DNA of 64,000 nucleotides, from the NCBI GenBank assembly GCA_030426955.1, contig JAUHXS010000001.1:1-64000 (forward strand). The letters run 5' to 3'. The translations under genes and the position numbers were made by a program. This DNA comes from Bacteroidia bacterium (GTDB lineage: Bacteria > Bacteroidota > Bacteroidia > Chitinophagales > JAUHXS01). A model generated the notes under the pieces. It saw only the letters and a program-made list of their open reading frames with translations. It did not search any database and was not told the DNA's origin. The first letter of the stretch is position 1. Each line of letters opens with the position of its first letter. Shown here one piece after another: positions 48,543 to 57,066 of the stretch.

Positions 48543-48731
48543 TTGACAGAAAATAGGGTGGAGCAGGAAGAATTTAACCGAAAGGTTGGCAATGTATGGA
48601 GCTGGAAAGGCTCTTTTATCGCCTTCTTGATCATCTTGTTTACTGGAATTATGCTATTCTTCTTCGGCGATAAAAATGCTGAAACGATTGAGAATGAAAA
48701 TGTAATTGAGGGATTAAAGATCCAAAAATGA
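48543..48731 (+). CDS. Small single-span membrane protein upstream of dapF
   Basis: A 62-residue ORF with one membrane segment (SFIAFLIILFTGIMLFFF, about residues 24-41) and acidic C-terminus. It starts at TTG (48543), or possibly GTG at 48558. Its stop overlaps the dapF start by four bases (ATGA), which argues for translation. No family is recognised. Confidence 0.6.
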   Translation: MTENRVEQEEFNRKVGNVWSWKGSFIAFLIILFTGIMLFFFGDKNAETIENENVIEGLKIQK

Positions 48732-49510
48732 AAATTGAATTTTATAAATACCAAGGTACAGGTAATGATTTTATTATGATTGATAATCGCTGCAATGCTT
48801 TTGATCGTAATAATCATCAAAAAGTAGTTGAGCTTTGTGAGCGACGGTTTGGTATTGGTGCAGATGGACTGATATTAATTGAAAATGCAGAGGGCTATGA
48901 CTTTGAAGTCGTGTATTTCAATGCAGATGCGACTCAGAGTCTGTGTGGAAATGGCAGCCGATGTGCCGTAAAGTTTGCTGAGTATTTAGGTATCATTAAT
49001 AGTCAAACTACTTTTCTCGCCATTGATGGAGGACATGAGGCGGTTATTGAAGGAGATATTGTAAAGCTCAAAATGAATGATGTAAATGAGGTAGAGCAAG
49101 GAGGCGACTACTTCTTAATAGATACAGGATCACCCCATTACATTCAGTTCTTGGATGATAATCAAAATATTGACATTGTTGAACGAGGTAGAGCTATTCG
49201 ATATAATGATCGCTTTAAAAAGCAGGGAGTGAATGTCAACTTTGTACAAGTAAAAGGTGAAAAGAGCTTAAACGTCCGAACCTATGAAAGAGGTGTGGAG
49301 GGAGAAACCTTTTCTTGTGGAACTGGTGTAACAGCTTGTGCTATTGCCCATGGAATAAATCAAGGTTTTAAAGGTAAACAAACTATTGACATTGAGACAA
49401 AAGGTGGTGCTTTATCGATTGATTTAAATATCATTGAAAACAATAAGGTAGCAGATATATGGTTGAATGGACCTGGAAAAGCTGTCTATAGCGGGTTGTT
49501 CCACATTTAA
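48728..49510 (+). CDS. dapF: DapF, diaminopimelate epimerase
   Basis: A 260-residue epimerase converting LL- to meso-diaminopimelate for lysine and peptidoglycan. The two catalytic cysteines are present: Cys73 (SLCGNGSRC) and Cys197 (SCGTGVTAC). N-terminal KYQGTGNDFIMID is typical. It overlaps the small membrane ORF by four bases and converges with recF. Confidence 0.97.
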   Translation: MKIEFYKYQGTGNDFIMIDNRCNAFDRNNHQKVVELCERRFGIGADGLILIENAEGYDFEVVYFNADATQSLCGNGSRCAVKFAEYLGIINSQTTFLAIDGGHEAVIEGDIVKLKMNDVNEVEQGGDYFLIDTGSPHYIQFLDDNQNIDIVERGRAIRYNDRFKKQGVNVNFVQVKGEKSLNVRTYERGVEGETFSCGTGVTACAIAHGINQGFKGKQTIDIETKGGALSIDLNIIENNKVADIWLNGPGKAVYSGLFHI

Positions 49511-49577
49511 AATGCAAAGATTAGGTGGCTGTAATATCTGAAATGATTGATGTAAAAGATATTATCTTCTATATATC

Positions 49578-50684
49578 TTAGTAAGAAATACTGCTGTTTC
49601 CAACTTCAAAATGCTTTAAAGGCATATCCGAACTTTCAAGTGATAGTGATAGGTTTTCATAGCTGGTGTCTGTAATAAAAACCTGATCAAAAGTATCGTC
49701 TGACGTGATCAAATTAATAATGCATTCGGTTCTGTTTTTATCCAATTTGTCAAACAAATCATCTAATAGTAAAATAGACTTTTTGCCAGTATGTTTTAAT
49801 GTTAGAGCACATTGTGCAAACTTTAGTGCGGCTAAGAATGACTTTTGCTGACCTTGCGAACCAAATCTTCTTACAGGATAACTATTAATATTAAAGACTA
49901 AATCGTCTTTATGTATTCCTACATTGGTTCTTTGTAGGATTTTGTCTTTTTCAGTACTTTTCGATAGTGCATCTTGAAAATCTTGCTCGTTTAGCTGGGA
50001 CTTGTAATCAATGCTTACTTGCTCTGCGTTATTGGAGAGCTTTTGATAATAGAATTCAAATAGTGCTGATAATTCTTTTATTATGGATTTCCTTTTGGCG
50101 TGAAGAATGTTGCCTGACTCAACAATTTGCTTGTCCCATACCTCTAGCTCACTTTTATCAAAGTAGTTCCTTTTATAAAATTGTTTTAGTAAGCTATTTC
50201 TTTGCATCAACACTTTGTTGTAATTGCTTAAAGTATTTACATAAGATTTGTCAATTTGTGCAATCATGCTATCCAAAAACCTTCTTCGTTCATCACTATG
50301 TCCGTTGATTAAAATATTGTCGTCAGGACAAAGCATTACACAGGGAAATTGCCCCAGATGCTCAGAAAGCTTGTTATACTTTATGCCATCTTTTGATAAG
50401 CTTTTTCTTTTACCCTGTTGAAAGTGACATTCTACTTGATGTTTTTCCTCTAGATTTTTGAAAATTCCTTTCAGTTTAAATTGATCCTTAGTGTGCAAAA
50501 TAAGCTCTTTGTCGGTACTATTGAAATAGCTTTTTCCCTGACATAAATAGTGAATGGCATCTAGGATGTTTGTCTTGCCCATACCGTTTTTTCCTGTAAA
50601 ACAATTGAGTTTGGACCCAAATTGAAGTAATGCTTCCTGATGGTTTTTAAATTGTCGGATGGATATTTCGCTAAGTAATGTCAC
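49578..50684 (-). CDS. recF: RecF, DNA replication and repair ATPase
   Basis: A 368-residue SMC-like protein that loads RecA at gaps with RecO and RecR. Walker A GKNGMGKT (31-38), the signature FGSQGQQKSF and Walker B ILLLDDLFDKLD are visible. The start is GTG (50684), giving the usual RecF opening (x-L-x-x-I-x-I-R-x-F). It is divergent from pdhA; no dnaN or gyrB is adjacent. Confidence 0.96.
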   Translation of the reverse strand: MTLLSEISIRQFKNHQEALLQFGSKLNCFTGKNGMGKTNILDAIHYLCQGKSYFNSTDKELILHTKDQFKLKGIFKNLEEKHQVECHFQQGKRKSLSKDGIKYNKLSEHLGQFPCVMLCPDDNILINGHSDERRRFLDSMIAQIDKSYVNTLSNYNKVLMQRNSLLKQFYKRNYFDKSELEVWDKQIVESGNILHAKRKSIIKELSALFEFYYQKLSNNAEQVSIDYKSQLNEQDFQDALSKSTEKDKILQRTNVGIHKDDLVFNINSYPVRRFGSQGQQKSFLAALKFAQCALTLKHTGKKSILLLDDLFDKLDKNRTECIINLITSDDTFDQVFITDTSYENLSLSLESSDMPLKHFEVGNSSISY

Positions 50685-50761
50685 GTATAGGGTTGGAATT
50701 ATTCAATTTTTGGTATAATTATATGTATTTAATTAACTAAATTAGCACAAAATATTTGAGG

Positions 50762-51787
50762 ATGCCGACAAAAGTAAAATCAAAGCCAATTACAAAGAAG
50801 ACAAAACTAGATAAAGCTACCTATCTCTATTGGTATGAGTTGATGTTGCGAATGAGAAGGTTTGAGGAGAAATCAGGTCAGTTGTACGGTCAACAAAAAA
50901 TAAGAGGCTTTTGTCACTTAAATATCGGGCAAGAAGCAATAGCTGCTGGAGTAGTTTCAGCAATTGAGCAAGAAGATATTCTGGTAACGGCTTATAGAGA
51001 TCATGGGTTGGCACTAGCAAAAGGTATGACCAGTAATGAGTGTATGGCAGAGCTGTATGGTAAAGTTACTGGTTCCTCAAAAGGGAGAGGAGGCTCTATG
51101 CACTTCTTCTCAAAAGAGAAATACTTTTACGGAGGTCACGGAATTGTAGGTGGACAAATACCTTTAGGCGCTGGGTTGGCATTTGCTGAAAAATATAATA
51201 AAACGGGGCGTTTATGTGTTACTTTCTTTGGTGATGGTGCAGCTAGGCAAGGGTCGTTGCATGAGACATTTAACATGGCAATGACTTGGAAAATACCAGT
51301 TATCTTCATATGTGAAAATAACAATTATGCGATGGGCACGTCCGTAGAACGTACTTCAAATGTGACTGACCTCTATAAATTAGGTAGTGCTTACGATATG
51401 CCATCAAAAGCGGTAGATGCCATGAGTGCTGAAAAAGTTTTAGAAGCAATGGAAGAAGCTGTCGCTCATGTAAGAGCAGGTAAAGGACCATATTACCTTG
51501 AGATGAAAACGTATCGCTACAAAGGCCACTCTATGTCTGACCCTCAAAAGTACAGAACTAAAGAGGAACTAGAGGAGTATAAAGGTAAGGATCCATTGAA
51601 TAGTGTTTTGGAAACTATCAAGAAGAAAAAGTACGCTTCAGAAAAGGAGATCAAGGCAATTCAAGATAAAATTAAGGCAGAGATAGAAGAATGTGTGAAA
51701 TTTGCAGAAGAGTCTGACTATCCTGATGCAAGTGAATTATACAACGATACTTACATCGAAGAAGAATATCCTTACATTACAGATTAA
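50762..51787 (+). CDS. pdhA: Pyruvate dehydrogenase E1 component, alpha subunit
   Basis: A 341-residue thiamine-diphosphate enzyme subunit. FCHLNIGQEAIAAG, ITAYRDHG-like VTAYRDHG, the ThDP motif GDGAARQGSLHETFN...ENNNYAMGT and the phosphorylation-loop region YRYKGHSMSDPQKYR are clear. With E1 beta it decarboxylates pyruvate and acetylates the E2 lipoyl group. E1 beta and E2 are not in the window; the TPR gene follows by 12 nt. The ATG at 50762 is preferred to a TTG at 50756. Confidence 0.96.
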   Translation: MPTKVKSKPITKKTKLDKATYLYWYELMLRMRRFEEKSGQLYGQQKIRGFCHLNIGQEAIAAGVVSAIEQEDILVTAYRDHGLALAKGMTSNECMAELYGKVTGSSKGRGGSMHFFSKEKYFYGGHGIVGGQIPLGAGLAFAEKYNKTGRLCVTFFGDGAARQGSLHETFNMAMTWKIPVIFICENNNYAMGTSVERTSNVTDLYKLGSAYDMPSKAVDAMSAEKVLEAMEEAVAHVRAGKGPYYLEMKTYRYKGHSMSDPQKYRTKEELEEYKGKDPLNSVLETIKKKKYASEKEIKAIQDKIKAEIEECVKFAEESDYPDASELYNDTYIEEEYPYITD

Positions 51788-51799
51788 AGCTTTCTAAAA

Positions 51800-52507
51800 A
51801 TGGCAGAAGAAAAAGTTGAAGAAAATGTAGCAGCCCAAGAACAGGGCGGGCAAGAATTTGACCAAAAGGAGTTTTTACAAAAAGTAGAAGATTATTATAA
51901 CAATAATAGCCAATTACTTAATGGAGTCTTAACTGGTGTGTTGATAGTTGTTGGAGGCATTTATGCATATCTCAATTTTTATCTTGAACCACTTAAAGAA
52001 GAGTCAAAAGAGCAAGTTTATAAGGCACAGCAATATTTTGAGCAAGATTCTTTTAGGTTAGCTTTACGAGGAGATGGGAACTATCTTGGTTTTGAAGAAT
52101 TAGCTGATGAGTATAGTATGACAAAAGTAGGGGAGTTGGCTAATTACTACGCAGGTATCTGCTCTTATAAATTAGGCAATTACGAAGAAGCGGTTGATTA
52201 TTTAAAAAATTATTCTTCTGATGATTTAGTTGTGCAGGCAATTGCCTTGTCAACAAAAGGCGATGCACATATGGAGTTGGATGAAATTTCGGATGCAATC
52301 AGTAGTTACAAAAGTGCTTTGGGTAATACTGATAATAATTTAATCAATCCTATTATCCTTAAAAAATTGGCTCTGGCTTATGAGGTAAATAAAGATTATG
52401 CTGCTGCCAAGGAGACTTACTTGAAGATGCAAGAGGAATATCCCAAATCTAATGAAGCAAGAGATGCGGATAAATACATTGCTAAGTATGAGGCAATGGA
52501 GATGTGA
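51800..52507 (+). CDS. YfgM-like TPR membrane protein
   Basis: A 235-residue protein with an acidic cytoplasmic tail, one membrane segment (about 41-60) and a periplasmic TPR domain (about 75-235: GELANYYAGICSYKLGNYEEA, KLALAYEVNKDYAAAKETYL). The layout matches the YfgM/PF09976 family, linked in other bacteria to Sec-exported protein folding. It follows pdhA by 12 nt. Confidence 0.85.
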   Translation: MAEEKVEENVAAQEQGGQEFDQKEFLQKVEDYYNNNSQLLNGVLTGVLIVVGGIYAYLNFYLEPLKEESKEQVYKAQQYFEQDSFRLALRGDGNYLGFEELADEYSMTKVGELANYYAGICSYKLGNYEEAVDYLKNYSSDDLVVQAIALSTKGDAHMELDEISDAISSYKSALGNTDNNLINPIILKKLALAYEVNKDYAAAKETYLKMQEEYPKSNEARDADKYIAKYEAMEM

Positions 52508-52559
52508 TCTTCAAAGCTTTTGTAAGATTCATTTCCCTTTGTATCTTTTCCTAACTTAG

Positions 52560-52982
52560 ATGAGTATTCTAATAATTAATGGTCCTAATCTTAACTTGCT
52601 TGGGAGGCGCGAGCAAAATATATATGGTAGTCAGGACTTTTTGGAATATTTCGAACAATTAAAAGTAAACTATCCAGATACCAAGTTCGATTACTATCAA
52701 AGTAATATAGAAGGAGAGATTATTGATAAGTTACAAGAGGTAGGATTCTCTGATCATCAAATTATTCTAAATGCAGGTGGATATACGCATACTTCCGTTG
52801 CTATACGAGATGCGATTGCTGCTATTGAAGCACCTGTATTAGAAGTACATATCTCAAACATATACAGTCGTGAAGAGTTTAGACAAAAATCGCTCTTGTC
52901 TGGAGTTTGTAAAGGCGTGATCTGTGGATTTGGTTTAGATAGTTATCGCTTGGCGATAGAGGCTGTAATTAAAACTCGGTAA
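52560..52982 (+). CDS. aroQ: AroQ, type II 3-dehydroquinate dehydratase
   Basis: A 140-residue dodecameric enzyme of the shikimate pathway. The N-terminal INGPNLNLLGRRE with catalytic Tyr22 and Arg17, NAGGYTHTSVAIRDA and EVHISNIYSREEFRQKS are all present. It may have its own promoter (TTTG 52519-52522, TATCTTTT 52542-52549). The next gene starts 27 nt downstream. Confidence 0.96.
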   Translation: MSILIINGPNLNLLGRREQNIYGSQDFLEYFEQLKVNYPDTKFDYYQSNIEGEIIDKLQEVGFSDHQIILNAGGYTHTSVAIRDAIAAIEAPVLEVHISNIYSREEFRQKSLLSGVCKGVICGFGLDSYRLAIEAVIKTR

Positions 52983-53009
52983 CTCTTTCAAGCTATTAAC
53001 TAAAACAAG

Positions 53010-54038
53010 ATGAGAAGACCGATTCAAATGTTGATTGTGGGATTGTTTTGTTTCTGCTATGAAGCAATAGGGCAATCCGATTTTACTCAAAACTACAATA
53101 GCTACATGAATTTAAATCCCTCGGCAGTTGGTTTATATGGAACAAATTTACAAATACAGGGAAGGTTAGATAATAACAGAGAAATTGAGAAATCTGTAGT
53201 CATATCCAAAGCTCAATTTGAGACTTTTATTGATAGTATAAGCAGTGGCATTGGAGGATACATAATATATGAGAGTTTTAATGCTCCTGTAGTTTCTGGA
53301 AATCTTTTTTTTGATGACATATATTCAGGATATAGCCTTATAAGTTACAGTGGTTCTTCTACGCAAGGAAATTTATCGTACACATATCGGAAACCATTTC
53401 GAAATAAGGGCAATTTGAATATTGGAATAGGGGGAAACTTAGATTATATGACAAATGAGTTAGAGGTGATTCTAAATGATACTGGAACTACGTATACTAG
53501 CATAAGCAATGGATCATACACTACTATAAAAGAGGATAAAATAACATTAGCTACAGATTTTGGAGTTGTATGGAATTACAAGGGTTTAAATATTGGTGTC
53601 TCAGTTTTAGCATGGAACAATTATTTCAAAAAAGATGACTTGCGACTAACACATCTAACTAATTATGTAGGTTTTACACAATACGACTGGATTGTAAGTA
53701 AATCAGTAAAGATTACACCTGGCCTGGTATCTGTTTATACAAGAGGTATTTATGATTCATTGTCAAAAAGGTATAATGATTGTCAGCTTGTCCAGACTTC
53801 TTTGATGGGAGAACTTTCAGAGTTATTCATAACTGGCATCCAATGGCGTTCTAAGTATTTTAGAAACATATTAGATAGATCACTTTCTCTAATGTTGGGA
53901 GGAGTTATTACAAAAAGATTTAAGGCTGTGTTATCTTGTGATTTGCTATTACGAACAAAAAATTTAAAAACAGGGGAGCTAGATATTGAAAAGAATCGAG
54001 TTATTCCTGAAATATTATTGTCTTATAGATTTAAATGA
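53010..54038 (+). CDS. PorP/SprF-like outer-membrane protein
   Basis: A 342-residue barrel protein. The signal peptide ends near residue 21 (EAIGQ) and the mature protein starts SDFTQNYNSYMNLNPSAVG, the opening that marks PorP/SprF family members (NP-x-x-x-G). The rest alternates in beta-strand fashion and ends EILLSYRFK. Members of this family help individual T9SS cargos with type B tails (for example SprF and SprB); several such cargos follow at 55179-61702. The match is based on the N-terminus and barrel pattern. Confidence 0.7.
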   Translation: MRRPIQMLIVGLFCFCYEAIGQSDFTQNYNSYMNLNPSAVGLYGTNLQIQGRLDNNREIEKSVVISKAQFETFIDSISSGIGGYIIYESFNAPVVSGNLFFDDIYSGYSLISYSGSSTQGNLSYTYRKPFRNKGNLNIGIGGNLDYMTNELEVILNDTGTTYTSISNGSYTTIKEDKITLATDFGVVWNYKGLNIGVSVLAWNNYFKKDDLRLTHLTNYVGFTQYDWIVSKSVKITPGLVSVYTRGIYDSLSKRYNDCQLVQTSLMGELSELFITGIQWRSKYFRNILDRSLSLMLGGVITKRFKAVLSCDLLLRTKNLKTGELDIEKNRVIPEILLSYRFK

Positions 54039-54073
54039 TTAATATAATATCTAGCCTATAATACCTGTCAAAG

Positions 54074-55150
54074 TTAATTCTTTTTATTTAGCATGAACTC
54101 CTCTCCTGCTAGGAGGGGCTGGACGTGGTTTCCTAACCACTTCAATTCACTAAACACTTTCCTCTTCCTCAAAAAGTAATCCAATACAATACTACTCTGA
54201 TAAACTTCTGCTAGAGAATAAAACTTCCTCTTTGGAAACTTTGTGCTCTTTCTTGTAAAAGAACCTAAGATAAAGTGCAGATGCGCTTTAGCAATGGCAA
54301 GATATGTTTTTATATCACCTGAAAACAAAGCTCGATAGGCGGCAATATGATCCAATGCTAACCTAATAATAAGAAGCCTGACTTTGCCAAGTCCCTTTAT
54401 GTTTTTAGACATGATGATTAAATTGTTTCTAAAATTGAGGTAGGTTTTCCTTGGGTTGCCTTGTGGCAAGCTTCCCCCACCAACGTGATAGACTGTGGAA
54501 TCTTTGCAGTACATAATCTTGTGTCCAATATTTTGTAGTCTCCAGCATAAGTCAATCTCTTCCATATGAGCAAAAAGGGCTTCATCCAAGCCACCTAGCT
54601 CGTGATATAACTTAGAACGGATGAATAAACACGCTCCTGTAGCCCAAAAAATTGGGATATTGGTATCGTATTGTCCTTTGTCTTCTTCAACAGTATCAAA
54701 TATTCTACCCCTGCAAAAAGGATAACCATATTGATCAATAAATCCTCCTCCAGCACCGGCATACTCGAAATGAGATTTCTGATGATAAGCCTTTATTTTA
54801 GGTTGGCAGGCACCGACACTTTGGTCCGTTTCCATTAGATCAATGACAGGCTGAACCCATTCTGGAGTGACTTCTACATCTTGATTTAATAAAACATAGT
54901 AGTCGCTTTCAATTTGTTTCAGCCCAGCATTGTAGCCTCCCGTAAAACCAAGGTTGCTTTCTAGGGCTATTATTTTGACCTTAGGAAAGTTTTCTTTTAA
55001 GTATGGAATAGAAGAGTCTGTAGAAGCATTGTCAATAACGTATATATCAAGATTGGAATAGGTTGAGGCAACAACAGATGGTAAAAACTGTTTCAGGAAA
55101 TCAACTCCGTTCCAACTTAGAATTACTACTGCAACTTTAGCTGCTGACAT
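54074..55150 (-). CDS. Glycosyltransferase family 2
   Basis: A 358-residue GT-A fold glycosyltransferase of the rhamnosyltransferase-like GT2 group: VVILSWNGVDFLKQ, DIYVIDNASTD (first donor-site Asp), NLGFTGGYNAGL, YVLLNQDVE (DxD-like), and WATGACLFIRS...FAHMEEIDLCWR for acceptor and catalytic base. It probably acts in surface polysaccharide synthesis. The last dozen codons (GNHVQPLLAGEEF) lie within a REP-like repeat at 54095-54128, so the C-terminus has apparently been replaced or extended by repeat sequence. Confidence 0.9.
   Translation of the reverse strand: MSAAKVAVVILSWNGVDFLKQFLPSVVASTYSNLDIYVIDNASTDSSIPYLKENFPKVKIIALESNLGFTGGYNAGLKQIESDYYVLLNQDVEVTPEWVQPVIDLMETDQSVGACQPKIKAYHQKSHFEYAGAGGGFIDQYGYPFCRGRIFDTVEEDKGQYDTNIPIFWATGACLFIRSKLYHELGGLDEALFAHMEEIDLCWRLQNIGHKIMYCKDSTVYHVGGGSLPQGNPRKTYLNFRNNLIIMSKNIKGLGKVRLLIIRLALDHIAAYRALFSGDIKTYLAIAKAHLHFILGSFTRKSTKFPKRKFYSLAEVYQSSIVLDYFLRKRKVFSELKWLGNHVQPLLAGEEFMLNKKN
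54095..54128. repeat. REP-like palindromic repeat inside the glycosyltransferase 3' end
   Basis: ctcctctcctgctaggaggg with a following ctggacgtggt tail: same layout as 7184-7217 (palindromic CCTCC...GGAGG core, then ...GTGGT). It is translated in the glycosyltransferase frame. Confidence 0.6.
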
Positions 55151-55178
55151 AATTCAAAATTACAAAATAGTCACAAGA

Positions 55179-55658
55179 CTATCTGATCAATGTTACCTGA
55201 CCAACTTTATCTAGTTGAGTATTGTCTTTAAAAGTAGCGCTTACGGTATAGGTATACACTCCTTCCCCCGCAGTAGTATTACTGATGGTGCCGTCCCATG
55301 TTGTATGATTTGGATCGCTCTTAAAAACCTTCTTACCATATCTATCATAAACAGACAGGTTAACACTTTTAATATTTTCTCCAATAATGGAGAAAGTATT
55401 ATTCTCCATATTACGATTAGGTGAAAAAGCATTTGGGATATAAAGCTTGCAATTAATAGATTCAACTTCTATAGTGTCTTGAAACTTACAATATGCTTTA
55501 GTATATGCTACGACATAGTTTCCTTCACTTGTTAAATCAATAGTTTTTATAGGAACCTTTTCAGGAATATACCCCATGATATATGATGATTGATCTTCTG
55601 TTGCTATATGTTCACAAAGAGCAATTTTTTTTGGAAATTCCTGTTTCTGGCTTTCCAA
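55179..55658 (-). pseudogene. Frame-shifted T9SS type B tail of the 55612-57066 gene
   Basis: This frame encodes IALCEHIATEDQSSYIMGY, a beta-domain, then a complete type B sorting domain: LYIPNAFSPN, VNLSVYDRYGKKVFKSDPNHTTW and final GQVTLIR. The Met at 55658 is not a credible start. It is the +1 frame of the gene at 55612-57066; loss of one A in an A8 run would fuse them into a 628-residue protein. Confidence 0.85.
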
Positions 55659-57066
55659 TCACATAAAGATTTTTACTAATAGAATCATCTGTACAACCTT
55701 CGGTTGCTATTAGTTTTACAACATAGCTTCCAGGAGATTCGTACAAATGCGATGGATGTATGTCTGTAGATGTAGATTCGTCGCCAAAGTTCCAATCATA
55801 AAATTTGCTGGTTAGGTTTCCAGGAGATGATGTATTTTGGAAGTCAATTGTATCTCCTAGGCAAATAGAGTCATTAAAGGTAAAGTTAGCATTGGGCGTA
55901 TTTAGCGGTGTGGAATAATTAGGGTCAAAGTAGGAGGTGACAAAATTAGGAAGCCCCCACTGCGCAAAGCCATTGCCAGCCGGTATGGCTCTATGAGCGT
56001 AATTACAAGCTAAACCAACTTCGTTTGGGTTTTCAACAACTCCTATAGAATCATTTCCTAGATTAATTACATACAGTTTTGAATCTCTAGCCAATTGAAG
56101 ACTACCGTAAGTAGACTGTTGATTTGAAGAGTGAATAATTGTTTTTGAATTTATAATGTCGCTATTGCTTCCAGCATTTAAATCAAATTGATATAAAGCT
56201 GATTTAACAATTGGGTCATTTTGAAAAGCCATTGTAACGTATAACTTACTACTATTTGGTGAGAATTCAACCCCATAATACCTTGGGTCTGCAGAGGAGC
56301 TTCCTTTTGGTGCCAATGTAATTGGGTTGGATATGGCTCCAGTACTATTGTCAAAATCAAATAGCTCAATAAAGCCTGAAAAATTAGTCGCTGTAGCGAC
56401 CTTAGAGCCATCTGGTGATAGCTTAAGGCATCCGATTGCTTGTTGGTCAAAATATGCAGTACCAGTACTGGACATCACAGGTGTTGGCGATAATCCGGTA
56501 TCGGTTAATAAATAGCTATAAAAGTTATTGCCAAGGTAGCTATGGGCAATAATCCAGTAGTCTTTGTTATTTGAATGTAGCACAGCTGTGATGTTTTCAG
56601 CAGTTGGTGACATTAGGGTAGTATTTTTTGTTGTTACCATGCCTCGTCCGCTATCTTCTCTCATATCAACTATTGAATATGCAAAAACAGAGTCATTTAA
56701 AAAGCTATTAGAAGCAGCATCAGCAGTAAATACATAATAGGTGAGCTTGTTTCCTGGCATTGGAACAATTAATGCTGATTGGGAGGACGATTGATCGCCT
56801 TTTAAACCTGTACCGTTTTTCATTACTTGATGTTCCATGTTCCATATAGTCGATCCATCTGTATAGAATAATAAATTACCACAATCATCAGAAATGCTTG
56901 CACATCCTTCACTTTGGTTGATTTTGCTCTCTAAAGTGGGTTGAGGAGTTCCAGTCTCGAAGCTAATTCCTGCATTGGTGCCAAAAAACCAAAAGTTAGT
57001 TTGTCGTTGAGCTGAGACTGACAACGTGACTAGTGAAAGAATGCAAGTAGCTAGTTTGATGTTCAT
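55612..57066 (-). pseudogene. Propeller/PKD secreted protein cut off from its T9SS tail by a frameshift
   Basis: The 484-residue product has a signal peptide, a propeller-like domain (FWFFGTNAGISFE, GNLLFYTDGSTIWN, SQSALIVPMPG, LSPDGSKVATA, FSPNSSKLYVTM) paralogous to that of 24817-27135, and a PKD domain (DWNFGDESTSTDIHPSHLYESPG). It ends at GISKKNCSL after the A8 run, just before the sorting tail. Start: ATG at 57066, overlapping the previous gene's stop (TAATG). It may be a phase-variable gene, a pseudogene or a read error. Confidence 0.82.
55625..55632. other. A8 homopolymer at the frameshift site
   Basis: Eight T on the plus strand (A8 in the mRNA). With A7 the frame reads ISKKIALCEH and continues to the sorting domain; with A8 it stops six codons later. 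Homopolymers of this length are known slippage sites, although an A8 at 882-889 inside tsaD is in frame and intact. Confidence 0.85.
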
